From NCBI GenBank assembly GCA_027493445.1, contig JAOSKU010000001.1:4417845-4481844 (forward strand): 64,000 nucleotides of DNA, given 5' to 3'. Shown one piece after another: positions 8,671 to 17,190 of the stretch. Within the stretch, counting starts at the first letter, position 1. The number at the start of each line of letters is the position of its first letter. Position numbers and translations under genes: made by a program. The notes under the pieces are model-generated. The model saw nothing but the letters and a program-made list of their open reading frames with translations, had not been told where the DNA came from and did not search any database. This DNA is from Thermoleophilia bacterium (GTDB lineage Bacteria > Actinomycetota > Thermoleophilia > RBG-16-64-13).

Positions 8671-10041
8671 ATGCGCTTCCGGGAGATCAAGAAGATCCAC
8701 GAGGCCGGACTCCGGATCCTGGAGCGGACCGGTGTGGTCTTCCAAGACGGCGAGACCCTCTCACTTTTCGCGCAGCACGGGCACCAAGTCGACGGGCAAC
8801 GGGTGCGCATGCCCGCAGACAAGGTGCAGGCGGCGATCGAGTCGGCGCCCGCCTCGTTCGTGCTGCACGCACGCGAGCCTCGCCAGAACCTGGAGTTCGG
8901 CGCCCGGCTGGTGGTCGCCGCGACCGGCGGCGCGGCCTTCGTGCTCGAGGGCACGACCTTGCGGGTGGGTCAGTTGACCGACCTGGTGGCCCTGGCAAAG
9001 GTCATGCATCAGTCCGCGCAGGTGGACATGCTGGGTTTCTCGGTGGAGCCCCAGGACATCCCCCTCGAGAAGCGCAGCCGCTGGGCGCTCCACACCCTGC
9101 TCACTCTGAGCGACAAGCCTCTGACCTTCCCCGGATTCAGCCCCGACCTACTGGAAGCTGCGACGGGCACAGCCGAGATCCTCTGGGGAGCCTCCTGGCA
9201 CGAGAAGCCCCGCCTTCTCTCGGTGCTGAACAGCACGTCCCCGTTGGTTTTCGAGGCGGAGACCTGCCGAAGTCTCGTCATCTTGGCCCGGCTGGGCCAG
9301 CCTGTGTGCGTGACACCCTGCGTCATGGGCGGCGCCACGGGGCCCGCGACCATGGCGGGGATCCTCGCTCTGCAGCATGCGGAGACCATCGCCGGATTGG
9401 TCTTGACGCAGCTCGCGAACGCCGGTAACCCCTACATCTACGGGGGCACCTCCTCCATCACCTCCATGCTCACAGGCGACCTGCTGGTGGGTGTACCGCA
9501 GTACTGGGCCATGATGGCCGCCACGGTCGAGATCGCCCACTACCTCAAGCTCCCCTGCCGGGCCGGTGGCGGCCTGACCGACTCGCATCTGCCCGACATG
9601 CAGGCCGGCATCGAGACGGCCATGGGGCTGGCGACCGTAGCCCGCTCGGGCGTGGATTTCGTCCTGCACGGTACCGGCATCATGAGCTCGTTCAATGCCG
9701 TGTCCCTGGAGAAGTTCATCATCGACGACGAGCTGGTGGGTATGATCCGGGCCCGCAACCTGCCCATAGTGGTGGACCGGGAGACCCTGGCCGCCGACGT
9801 GGTCGATACGGTGGGTCCGGGCGGAAACTTCCTGCTCGAAGCCCACACGGCCGCCCACTGCCGGGACTACGAGCGCCCTACGTTCTTCAACCGCCGCCGC
9901 CACGACGTGTGGCTGAGCCGGGGAGGCTGGGATCTGGCCACGGCCGCTCGGGAGCGCTTCCGGCAGCTGGTCGAGGCGTATCAGGCGCCGGAGATCGACG
10001 CGCTGATCGTCCGGCAGCTGACGAACTTCTGCCTGCAATGA
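8671..10041 (+). CDS. MttB-family corrinoid methyltransferase, copy 2
   Basis: A 456-residue MttB superfamily protein with no internal amber codon. The N-terminus (FREIKKIHEAGLRILERTGV) and the core PCRAGGGLTDSHLPDMQAG, VDFVLHGTGIM and KFIIDDELVGMI correspond segment for segment to copy 3, so the two are recent tandem paralogues. ATG start 3 bp after the hutH stop. Probably transfers a methyl group from an N-methylated compound to one of the two corrinoid proteins of this cluster. The link to a methylated histidine is inferred from gene order only; glycine betaine, carnitine or another betaine remain possible. Confidence 0.88.
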   Translation: MRFREIKKIHEAGLRILERTGVVFQDGETLSLFAQHGHQVDGQRVRMPADKVQAAIESAPASFVLHAREPRQNLEFGARLVVAATGGAAFVLEGTTLRVGQLTDLVALAKVMHQSAQVDMLGFSVEPQDIPLEKRSRWALHTLLTLSDKPLTFPGFSPDLLEAATGTAEILWGASWHEKPRLLSVLNSTSPLVFEAETCRSLVILARLGQPVCVTPCVMGGATGPATMAGILALQHAETIAGLVLTQLANAGNPYIYGGTSSITSMLTGDLLVGVPQYWAMMAATVEIAHYLKLPCRAGGGLTDSHLPDMQAGIETAMGLATVARSGVDFVLHGTGIMSSFNAVSLEKFIIDDELVGMIRARNLPIVVDRETLAADVVDTVGPGGNFLLEAHTAAHCRDYERPTFFNRRRHDVWLSRGGWDLATAARERFRQLVEAYQAPEIDALIVRQLTNFCLQ

Positions 10042-10066
10042 CCCGGCGCCGGGAGGTGATCGCGCC

Positions 10067-11467
10067 ATGATGACGTCCGAGGATCTGCGGCGTGTCCACG
10101 AGTCCGGCCTGCGGGTGCTGGAGGAGACCGGGGTGATCTTCCGGCACCAGGAGACCGCCGATCTGTGCGCCGCCCGGGGGTTGGCCGTGGACGGGCGGCG
10201 GGTGCGCATGACCGCGGAGCAGGTGGAGGCGGCCCTGGCCACCATTCCCCAGTCCTTCGCTCTGCACGCGCGGAATCCGGCCCGGGACTTGGTGTTCGGG
10301 GGAGAGAACCTGGTGGTGGCGAGCGCCGCCGGTCCGGCGTTCGTCTTGGAAGGCACCGTGATGCGGCCGGCCACCGACGCTGACCTGGTGGGCTCCATCC
10401 AGTTGGCCCACATGGCGCCCAACGTGGACATGATCGGCTTCCCCCTCGAGCCCCAGGACATCCCCACTGCCGGGCGGTACGCTCGTTCGGTCGAATGCGC
10501 CCTCACTTTGAGCGATAAGCCGCTGGAGTATGCGGTGTCCACGGCCGAGCACCTGCAGACGGTGCTCGACACCTCGCGGATCGTCCACGGGGCCGGTTGG
10601 CATGAGCGCCCGCGGGCATTTGTAGTCGTCAACACGGTATCGCCCCTCCAGTTTGAAGAGGATGTCTGCCTGACCATCCTGGAGATGGCCCGCCGCACGC
10701 AACCGGTGTGCGTCACGCCCTGCGCCATGGGAGGCACCACTGCTCCCGTGACCACGGCCGGGCTGCTGGTGCTGCAGCACGCAGAGACGCTGGCCGGCCT
10801 GGTACTCGTCCAGCTGGTGCAACCGGGCTGCCCGGTGGTGTACGGAGGCACGTCCTCCCGGGCCTCGATGGTCACGGGCGACATCCTGATGGGGGTGCCG
10901 GAGTACTGGGCGACCATGACGGCCACGGTCGAGCTGGCCCGCTCTCTGCGCCTGCCCTGCCGCGCCGGGGGAGCGCTCACCGATGCCCATCTGCCCGACA
11001 TGCAGGCCGGGGTCGAAAGCGCGCTGGGACTGGCCTCGGTCATCCAGGCCGGCGTGAACTTCATCCTGCATGGGAGCGGGATCATCAGCGCGTTCAACGC
11101 GCTCTCTTTCGAGAAGTTCGTTATCGACGACGAGACGGTGGGCATGCTTCGGGCCTGGCGATCCGGAATCTTGGTGAGCCGGGAGAGCCTGGCGGTGGAG
11201 GTCATCGAAGCGGTGGGACCCGGGGGCAACTTCCTGCTCCAGGAGCACACCGTGGCCCACTGTCGGGACGGCGGGCGCCCCTCGTTCTTCAACCGGCGCA
11301 AGCGGGACTCCTGGGAGCGGCAGGGTGGACTCGACATCGTGGAGGCCGCCGGCCGGCGCGTACGGGCCATGCTGGACTCGTACCGCGCGCCGGAGCTCGA
11401 CTCTCGGATCTCCCGCCGGCTCTCGGAATACGCTTCGGGGCATGGTTCCGTGACCGGGATGGAATAG
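10067..11467 (+). CDS. MttB-family corrinoid methyltransferase, copy 3
   Basis: A 466-residue close paralogue of copy 2, starting 25 bp after it. Shared blocks include AFVLEGT near residue 90, CVTPCAMGGTTAPVT near 210, YGGTSSRASMVTGD, the core LPDMQAGVESALGLA, KFVIDDETVGML, and a final FFNRRKRDSW. No amber codon interrupts it. Start ATG 10067 has GGGAGGTG about 9 bp upstream; a second in-frame ATG follows directly. With two tandem copies plus the more distant copy 1, the cluster could remove methyl groups from differently methylated forms of one substrate, but this is inference. Confidence 0.88.
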   Translation: MMTSEDLRRVHESGLRVLEETGVIFRHQETADLCAARGLAVDGRRVRMTAEQVEAALATIPQSFALHARNPARDLVFGGENLVVASAAGPAFVLEGTVMRPATDADLVGSIQLAHMAPNVDMIGFPLEPQDIPTAGRYARSVECALTLSDKPLEYAVSTAEHLQTVLDTSRIVHGAGWHERPRAFVVVNTVSPLQFEEDVCLTILEMARRTQPVCVTPCAMGGTTAPVTTAGLLVLQHAETLAGLVLVQLVQPGCPVVYGGTSSRASMVTGDILMGVPEYWATMTATVELARSLRLPCRAGGALTDAHLPDMQAGVESALGLASVIQAGVNFILHGSGIISAFNALSFEKFVIDDETVGMLRAWRSGILVSRESLAVEVIEAVGPGGNFLLQEHTVAHCRDGGRPSFFNRRKRDSWERQGGLDIVEAAGRRVRAMLDSYRAPELDSRISRRLSEYASGHGSVTGME

Positions 11468-11474
11468 GTCGATC

Positions 11475-12470
11475 ATGACCCAGCCCGCGATAGACGAAAC
11501 GCCGGCCCGCTTTATCGAGGTCTTCGGCGTGCCCGCGTTCCTGGCCCCTTGGCTCGACCGTTTCTTCGAGGCGGCCGACATGCCCTTGGCGTTCGCCTTA
11601 GCCAACGGTCCGCTGACGGCTGATGAGCTCCGGGACCGGCTGCCGCGCATGGATCCCTCTGAAATAGAGCGCGCCCGCCGCCGCGGGATACTGGACCGCG
11701 GATCGGACGGTCTGCTCAGCCTGGCCGGCTTCCATGCCCGCTTCGAGATCTGGGCCATCTTCGAAGGCTGGAAGGACATCCCGCCAGAGGTTCGGGTCGC
11801 TCTCAACCAGTGGGAGCTCGACACCTACCAGGCCCGGAAGCTGCCCCAGATCGAGGCCCTGCGGGCCGGGCGGGAGCCGGACCCGGGTCTGGAGAACTCC
11901 GAGTACCTGCTGCTGCACGAAGCCGAGGCCCTGCTCGACGAGGTGGAGCGCATCTACCTCTGGCCCTGCAACTGCCGCAGCATGATGGGAGCTTGCTCCA
12001 AGCCGGTCACCACATGCATCCGTTTCAGCAACGAACGGGGAGTGGGCTGGGAGATCAGTCGCGAGCGGGCTCGTGAGGTCCTTCGTCAGGCCAACAAGGC
12101 CGGCCTGATGCAAACCGGCGAAGTGGTGAAGGTCGACGGCCGGGTCACCGGGGCCATCTGCAACTGCTGCGCCGACTGCTGCTACCCGCACTTGGTGAGC
12201 GCCCGCCTGGGGGCCGAGAAGCTCTGGCCCCGCAGTCGTTATCTGGCCCGCCGCCTGATCGAGCTGTGCACGGCGTGCGGGCGTTGCGCCCGCCGCTGCC
12301 CCTTCGGCGCCTTCGTGGCCGGCACGCGGGAGGCCGCCGAGACAGGGGCGGCCCAGCTGGAGATCACCTTTCGCGAGGAGCTCTGCCGGGGCTGCGGGGT
12401 CTGCGCGGGCGGCTGCCCGGCCGACGCCATCGTCATGGACCCGCTGCCCGAAAGGGGAGGCGCCCCATGA
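11475..12470 (+). CDS. Cysteine-rich iron-sulfur protein with C-terminal 2[4Fe-4S] domain
   Basis: A 331-residue protein of unassigned function. Residues 1-90 look like a winged-helix-type N-terminal domain (LTADELRDRL...IERARRRGILDR). Then come an unusual cysteine set, C165-N-C167-R with C174 and C181, and C229-N-C231-C232-A-D-C235-C236. A classical ferredoxin domain ends the protein (C265xxC268xxC271xxxC275 and C304xxC307xxC310xxxC314). The protein at 35865-36962 has the same layout. It sits 7 bp after MttB copy 3 and overlaps hutI by 4 bp (ATGA). A plausible role is low-potential electron delivery, for example rescue of oxidised Co(II) corrinoid, since no other reductive activator is visible here. 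That role is inference. Confidence 0.85.
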   Translation: MTQPAIDETPARFIEVFGVPAFLAPWLDRFFEAADMPLAFALANGPLTADELRDRLPRMDPSEIERARRRGILDRGSDGLLSLAGFHARFEIWAIFEGWKDIPPEVRVALNQWELDTYQARKLPQIEALRAGREPDPGLENSEYLLLHEAEALLDEVERIYLWPCNCRSMMGACSKPVTTCIRFSNERGVGWEISRERAREVLRQANKAGLMQTGEVVKVDGRVTGAICNCCADCCYPHLVSARLGAEKLWPRSRYLARRLIELCTACGRCARRCPFGAFVAGTREAAETGAAQLEITFREELCRGCGVCAGGCPADAIVMDPLPERGGAP

Positions 12471-13837
12471 TGCGGGACCGGAGCCGGGCTCCCGGGGCCG
12501 GCCCCGACCTGGTCGTGCGCCACGCCGGCGAGCTTCTGACCTGCGCGGCCGCCGTCGCCCCCGACCTGGGCCTGATCGCCGACGGAGCCCTGGCCGCCAG
12601 CGGCGGCCGCCTCACCTGGCTGGGGCCCGACGCCGAGCTGAGCCGGGCGGTGGCCCTCGGCCCGCAGACCCGTGTGGTCGACGCCGGCGGCCGGGTGGTG
12701 ATGCCCGGGGTAGTGGACTGCCACACCCATGTGGTCTTCGGCGGGGAGCGGGCGGCCGAGTTCCAGATGCGGGTGGCCGGTATGAGCTACCAGGAGATCG
12801 CCGCCGCTGGCGGAGGTATCCAGAGTACCGTCCGGGCCACGCGGGCGGCCTCGCGCGAAGAGCTCTTCGCGCGAGGCCGCCGCCGCCTGGCTCAGCTGCT
12901 GCGCTATGGGGTGACTACGGTGGAGGTGAAGTCGGGCTACGGCCTGACGGTGGATGACGAGCTACGCATACTCGAGGTGTACCAGGACCTGGCAGGCGCC
13001 GGGCCCCAGACCCTGGTCCCCACCTTGCTGGGGGCCCACACCGTGCCCGCCGAGCACCGGGACCGCCCGGAGGTCTACGTCGACCTGGTGGTGGAGGAGA
13101 TGGTGCCCCGGGCGGCGGAGGAAGGTCTAGCCCGTTTCTGCGACGTCTTCCTGGAAGAAGGGGCCTTCACCCTGCCCCAGGCCCGGCGGGTGCTCGAGGC
13201 CGGCCTGGCCTACGGCCTGCGGCCGAAGCTGCACGCCGACCAGCTCTCCGGGGGCGGCGGCGCCGAGCTCGCGGCCGAGCTCGGCGCCGCCTCCGCCGAC
13301 CACCTCGACCACGTCAGCGACGCCGGCATTGCCGCTCTGGCCGCGGCGGGCGTCACCGCCGTGCTACTGCCCGGGGCTGTCTTCTTCCTGGGTCTGAGCG
13401 CATACGCCCCCGCCCGCCGCCTGATCGAAGCCGGGGTGCGGGTGGCCCTCTCCACCGACCTCAACCCGGGCACCTGCTACACCGAGAACGTGTTCCTCAT
13501 GGGCACCATCGCTTCCACTCACATGAAGATGACGGCCGCTGAGGTCGTGCGTGCTCTTACTCTGAACGCCGCCCACGCCGTGGGCCTGGCCGATGAAGTG
13601 GGGAGCCTGGAGGTGGGCAAGCGGGCCGATCTACTGGTCCTGGACACGACGAGTCATCTGACCATCCCGTACCACTGGGGCATCGACCCGGTGGCCACGG
13701 TCATCAAGGACGGGGTGGTGGTGGCCGGCGAGGGTATCGCGGAGGGCGGCCCAGACGCTGCCGGCCCCGCGGACAGCGACCACCCAGACGCTGCCGGCCG
13801 CCGACCGGACAGCGACGACCTCGCGAAGAGGGAGTGA
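12467..13837 (+). CDS. hutI: Imidazolonepropionase
   Basis: Opens the ring of 4-imidazolone-5-propionate to N-formiminoglutamate. It is an amidohydrolase-fold metalloenzyme: DCHTHVVFGG (His86, His88) provides metal ligands, followed by GGGIQSTVRATR, KLHADQLSGGG and STDLNPGTCYTEN. I start it at ATG 12467, which has AAGGGGAGG 8 bp upstream and overlaps the previous stop; an earlier in-frame start would lie deep inside the iron-sulfur gene. The product is 456 residues, longer than the usual 400-420. The excess is a low-complexity tail of about 30 residues encoded by an imperfect duplicated 33/36-bp unit (13751-13819). Confidence 0.95.
   Translation: MMRDRSRAPGAGPDLVVRHAGELLTCAAAVAPDLGLIADGALAASGGRLTWLGPDAELSRAVALGPQTRVVDAGGRVVMPGVVDCHTHVVFGGERAAEFQMRVAGMSYQEIAAAGGGIQSTVRATRAASREELFARGRRRLAQLLRYGVTTVEVKSGYGLTVDDELRILEVYQDLAGAGPQTLVPTLLGAHTVPAEHRDRPEVYVDLVVEEMVPRAAEEGLARFCDVFLEEGAFTLPQARRVLEAGLAYGLRPKLHADQLSGGGGAELAAELGAASADHLDHVSDAGIAALAAAGVTAVLLPGAVFFLGLSAYAPARRLIEAGVRVALSTDLNPGTCYTENVFLMGTIASTHMKMTAAEVVRALTLNAAHAVGLADEVGSLEVGKRADLLVLDTTSHLTIPYHWGIDPVATVIKDGVVVAGEGIAEGGPDAAGPADSDHPDAAGRRPDSDDLAKRE
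13751..13819 (+). repeat. Imperfect tandem duplication at the 3' end of hutI
   Basis: Two units, 13751-13783 and 13784-13819, both beginning CCAGACGCTGCCGGCC and both containing GGACAGCGAC. They encode the PDAAG...DSD tail of HutI, which the enzyme fold does not need. Probably slippage or local duplication. Confidence 0.75.
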
Positions 13838-13841
13838 TCCT

Positions 13842-14732
13842 ATGAAGCTCATGGAGTGCGTCCCGAACATCAGTGAAGGACGCGACCTGGAGAAGGTGGA
13901 GAGGATCGTTGACGCGGTGCGCCAGGCGCCCGGAGTGACCCTGCTCGACTACTCCTCCGACCCTGACCACAACCGCTCGGTCGTGACCTACCTGGGCGAG
14001 CCCCAGAGGGTAGTGGAGGCCACCCTGGCCTTGTGCGGGCGGGCCTACGCCGAGATCGACATGACCGGCCACCACGGCGGCCACCCGCGCATGGGGGCGG
14101 TGGACGTGATCCCCTTCATCCCCCTGGGGGAGCTTTCTACCGAGGAGGCCGTCACCTACGCCCACGCTCTGGGGGAGGCGATCGGGGCCGGGGGGGTGCC
14201 GGTGTACTTCTACGAGGACGCCGCCCTACGGCCGGAACGACGCAACCTGGCCGACATCCGCCGGGGCGAGTACGAGGGCCTGGCCCAGAAGATGGCCACC
14301 CCCGGCTGGGAGCCTGACGCGGGCCCGCACGAGTTCAATCCCCGCTCGGGGGCGAGCGTGGTGGGCGTACGTTTCCCCCTGATCGCCTTCAACGTCAACC
14401 TGGGCACCACCGACGTGGCCGTGGCCAAGCGCATTGCCGACGCCGTGCGCCATGTGCGCGGCGGCTACCGGTACATCAAGGCCATGGGCCTGGCCCTGGA
14501 GCAGCAGGACCAGGTGCAGGTCTCCATGAATATGGTCAACTACCGGCAGACGCCCATCCACCGGGTGGTGGAGACGATCCGCTTCGAGGCCGGTCGCCAC
14601 GGGGTGCCCATCACCGGCTGCGAGCTCATCGGGCTGGCTCCTCTGGAGGCCTTTGAGGAGACCATCCGTCACTACCTGCAGATCCACGACTTCCGCACCG
14701 ACCAGATCATCGAGACCCACCTGCTGGGCTAG
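13842..14732 (+). CDS. ftcD: Glutamate formimidoyltransferase
   Basis: Transfers the formimino group of N-formiminoglutamate to tetrahydrofolate, releasing glutamate. The 296-residue protein opens with the family signature CVPNISEGRD and carries TGHHGGHPRMGAVDVIPF (about residues 68-85), which holds the catalytic histidine region. It is the stand-alone transferase, not the fused human-type enzyme; the cyclodeaminase is the next gene. ATG 4 bp after the hutI stop with an AGGGAG ribosome site. It is the step where the histidine ring carbon enters the folate pool that the corrinoid methyltransferase (15464-16264) would also feed. Confidence 0.96.
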   Translation: MKLMECVPNISEGRDLEKVERIVDAVRQAPGVTLLDYSSDPDHNRSVVTYLGEPQRVVEATLALCGRAYAEIDMTGHHGGHPRMGAVDVIPFIPLGELSTEEAVTYAHALGEAIGAGGVPVYFYEDAALRPERRNLADIRRGEYEGLAQKMATPGWEPDAGPHEFNPRSGASVVGVRFPLIAFNVNLGTTDVAVAKRIADAVRHVRGGYRYIKAMGLALEQQDQVQVSMNMVNYRQTPIHRVVETIRFEAGRHGVPITGCELIGLAPLEAFEETIRHYLQIHDFRTDQIIETHLLG

Positions 14733-14740
14733 GAGCGCGC

Positions 14741-15379
14741 ATGGAGACGACTCTCACTGCCTATCCCCTGCGCGAGCTCGAGGTGCGCGTCGCCTCCGCG
14801 GACCCCACCCCAGGTGGTGGCAGCGTCTCGGCCCTGGCCGGCGCCCTGGGCGCCGCCTTGGGCACCATGGTCTGGCGTCTTACTCAGGCCAAGGGGTCGA
14901 GCGACCTACCCGAGGAGCGCCTGGCCGACCTGGCCGTCGAGCTGGAGGAGCTCGCGGCTGCCCTCAACGAGAACGTGGACCGCGACGCCGCCAGCTACGA
15001 GGGCGTGATCGCCGCCCTGCGCCTGCCCAAGGCCACCGACGGCGAGAAGGCCGCCCGCCGGGCGGCTATCGAGGCGGCCACCCGCGTGGCCACTGAGGTC
15101 CCCCTGGAGACCGCCCGCCTCTGCGCCCAGGTCATGGAGCGCTGTCTGGCCGCCGCCCGATTGGGCCACGCGGGTGCGGTCACAGACGCCGGGGTGGGCC
15201 TGCTCATGGCCTCCGCCGGGGTCGCCGGGGCCCTCTACAACGTGGAGATCAACCTGGGCGGCCTTACCGACCAGACCTACACGGCGGCCGTGGCCGCTGA
15301 GGCGGCCGCCCTGCGTGAACGAGCCGAAGGGTTGCGCCACGAGGGCGACCAACTCGTAAGAAGGCGTTTGGCAGAATAG
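14741..15379 (+). CDS. fchA: Formimidotetrahydrofolate cyclodeaminase
   Basis: Converts 5-formimino-THF to 5,10-methenyl-THF plus ammonia. The 212-residue protein has the family opening ASADPTPGGGSVSALAGALG (about residues 18-37) and an all-helical remainder rich in Ala. ATG 8 bp after ftcD with AGGAG upstream. Together with ftcD it is the folate branch of histidine degradation, also used by purine-fermenting anaerobes. An 84-bp spacer follows before the methyl-THF methyltransferase gene; it contains a GAAGGGGAAG ribosome site and no evident terminator. Confidence 0.93.
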   Translation: METTLTAYPLRELEVRVASADPTPGGGSVSALAGALGAALGTMVWRLTQAKGSSDLPEERLADLAVELEELAAALNENVDRDAASYEGVIAALRLPKATDGEKAARRAAIEAATRVATEVPLETARLCAQVMERCLAAARLGHAGAVTDAGVGLLMASAGVAGALYNVEINLGGLTDQTYTAAVAAEAAALRERAEGLRHEGDQLVRRRLAE

Positions 15380-15463
15380 GCGCCGGCGCTTGGCCGGGCC
15401 GAGGGGCCGTGAGGCCTCGAAGACAACGGGAGATTCTTAAGAGGAAGAGAAGGAAGGGGAAGC

Positions 15464-16264
15464 ATGTTCGTCACCATCGGGGAGAGGATCAACACGTCGA
15501 GGCCGGCGGTGCGCGAGGCCGTGGAGAAGCGTGACCTCGCCTACATCCAGGACGACGTCCGGAGACAGCAGGCGGCCGGTGCCACCTACGTTGACGTCAA
15601 CGCCGGAGCCCGCATCGGACACGAGGCCGAAGACATGGAATGGCTCATCGAGGTGATTCAGCCGGTGATCGAGATCCCCCTGTGCTTGGACAGCCCCGAC
15701 CCGGCCGTGCTCGAGATGGCCTACGGCATGGTGACGCAGCCGCCCATGATCAACTCCATCAGCCTGGAGGGCGAGCGCTACGAGACCATGCTCCCCTTCT
15801 TGCAGGGCAAGGACGTCTCGGTGATCGCCCTCTGCATGGACGACACCGGCCTGCCTATCGGCACCGACGACGTCCTGGCGCGGGCCAAGAAGCTAGCCTC
15901 CGGTCTGGAAGAAGCCGGCATCGCCCGCGAACGCATCTACGTGGACCCGCTGATCCAGCCCATCTCCACCGACCAGACCAAGGGCCTCATGACCCTGGAG
16001 GCGGTGCGCCGCGTTGCCCAGGACCTGCCCGGTATTCACTTCACCTGCGGGCTTTCGAACATCTCCTACGGCCTGCCGCAGCGAAAGATCGTGAACCGGG
16101 CCTTCCTCACCCTGCTCATGGGCGTGGGACTGGACGGAGCCATCCTCGACCCTCTGGACAACGCCATCATGGCCGTGGTCAAAACCACCGAGATGCTTCT
16201 GGGCCAGGACGAGTACTGCGTGGGCTATCTGGACGGGGTGCGCGCCGGGCAGATCGTGGCCTGA
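15464..16264 (+). CDS. Methyltetrahydrofolate:corrinoid methyltransferase (MtgA/AcsE/MeTr family)
   Basis: A 266-residue pterin-binding TIM-barrel protein that moves methyl groups between methylcorrinoid protein and tetrahydrofolate. Signatures are the N-terminal TIGERINTSRPAV, VDVNAGARIG (pterin pocket), PLCLDSPDPAVLEMA and the late GLSNISYGLPQRKIVN. In glycine betaine systems this component (MtgA) takes the methyl from the corrinoid protein to make methyl-THF. Its presence with three MttB proteins and two corrinoid proteins completes a demethylation module. The reverse direction, as in acetogens, is possible. Its place after fchA makes the cluster's folate link explicit. Confidence 0.92.
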   Translation: MFVTIGERINTSRPAVREAVEKRDLAYIQDDVRRQQAAGATYVDVNAGARIGHEAEDMEWLIEVIQPVIEIPLCLDSPDPAVLEMAYGMVTQPPMINSISLEGERYETMLPFLQGKDVSVIALCMDDTGLPIGTDDVLARAKKLASGLEEAGIARERIYVDPLIQPISTDQTKGLMTLEAVRRVAQDLPGIHFTCGLSNISYGLPQRKIVNRAFLTLLMGVGLDGAILDPLDNAIMAVVKTTEMLLGQDEYCVGYLDGVRAGQIVA

Positions 16265-16321
16265 GAGCTCCAAGGAGCCGCGATAGGGTCATAGCCCGCC
16301 TGCCGGGGCCGTCCAACTGTC

Positions 16322-16351
16322 TTGACAAGTGGGGGGACGTCCCGCTAGTGT
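16322..16351 (+). promoter_or_regulatory. Candidate promoter for the gntR-corrinoid genes
   Basis: TTGACA at 16322-16327, 18 bp, then TAGTGT at 16346-16351, about 66 bp before the GntR start. The -35 lies in the small palindrome CTTGACAAG (16321-16329), and the spacer holds the perfect palindrome GGGACGTCCC (16334-16343). Either could be an operator for the GntR protein encoded next. The -10 is weak. Confidence 0.45.
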
Positions 16352-16417
16352 GAATCGTCTCATCCTGGAGCAGGGCGCCCGGCGGCCTAGGCGCGAAGCG
16401 AAGAGCGGAGGAGAAAC

Positions 16418-17155
16418 GTGGCCCGAGCTAGGCGTTCATTTGTACCGGCCTACTACCAGGTGGCCGAGTATCTCAGTGGGGAGATCGAGAACGGGCGGCT
16501 GAAGCCGGGGGAAGCCATCCCTTCTGAGTCCCAACTCTGCGAGCGTTACGGCATCAGCCGCATGACTGTTCGTCAAGGCCTGAATCTCCTGGGGGAGGCC
16601 GGGTACATCCACTCTGTGCCGGGCAAGGGCAGCTACGTCACGGTCCCGCGACTGGACACCATCGTCATCGAGTTCCAGGAGGGCCGGATCGAGGACGGCC
16701 GGCGGTTGGAGCCGCAGCTGATCGGGGTGGAGGTCATCGAAGCCGAGGATTGGCTCGCCCAGAAGCTCGGGATGGCTCCGGGCGCCAAGGTGGTCGAGTT
16801 CAGGCGGCTGTCACACCTGGACGAGAAACCGGCGGCCTACGAGCTCAAGTACCTCCCCTACCGCAAGGGCGCTCCCCTGGTGGAGCGGGAGATCCGCTAT
16901 GCCGCCTTCCCGGCCCTGGTGGCTCGATGCTGCGAGAAGCACCTGGTCAAGGTGCGCATGACCCTGTACACTGGCGCCGCGCCGGCCGACGCGGCGCAGC
17001 TGCTGGGTCTTCCCGGGGAGGATGGACTGGCCCTCGTGCTCGAGCAGTCCGTGCTGGCTCAGGACGACAGGGTGCTGGGCTGGGGCTCCACCTACTGCGT
17101 GCCTGAGGCGTACCGTCTCACCGCGGAATCCGATCCTTTCTGGAAGGGTATCTAG
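16418..17155 (+). CDS. GntR-family (HutC-like, UTRA domain) transcriptional regulator
   Basis: A 245-residue regulator: residues 1-72 form the GntR winged helix (SESQLCERYGISRMTVRQGL), and residues 90-235 a UTRA ligand-binding domain. HutC, the urocanate-sensing repressor of hut operons, has this architecture, so control of this cluster by urocanate or a methylated analogue is a reasonable inference. GTG start with GGAGGAG upstream. The gene lies inside the cluster, between the methyl-THF methyltransferase and the second corrinoid gene, behind its own candidate promoter. The effector cannot be read from sequence. Confidence 0.9.
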   Translation: MARARRSFVPAYYQVAEYLSGEIENGRLKPGEAIPSESQLCERYGISRMTVRQGLNLLGEAGYIHSVPGKGSYVTVPRLDTIVIEFQEGRIEDGRRLEPQLIGVEVIEAEDWLAQKLGMAPGAKVVEFRRLSHLDEKPAAYELKYLPYRKGAPLVEREIRYAAFPALVARCCEKHLVKVRMTLYTGAAPADAAQLLGLPGEDGLALVLEQSVLAQDDRVLGWGSTYCVPEAYRLTAESDPFWKGI

Positions 17156-17190
17156 CCTCGACTGTCGCTCCCGAGGGGGAGGGAGACCGC

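Noticed and set aside
5660..11467. Pyrrolysine-type MttB with in-frame amber codon
   Set aside because: All three frames are continuous without an internal TAG; no pylT-like tRNA or pyl genes were seen.
9148..11824. Very long minus-strand open frames opposite MttB copies 2 and 3 (740 and 645 codons)
   Set aside because: High-GC antisense shadows: Arg/Ser/Pro/His-rich, no family motifs, and the sense strand encodes clear MttB proteins.
12266..12466. Longer hutI reading frame starting inside the iron-sulfur gene
   Set aside because: It would overlap the upstream gene by about 200 bp in a different frame; ATG 12467 has a good ribosome site and gives a normal N-terminus.
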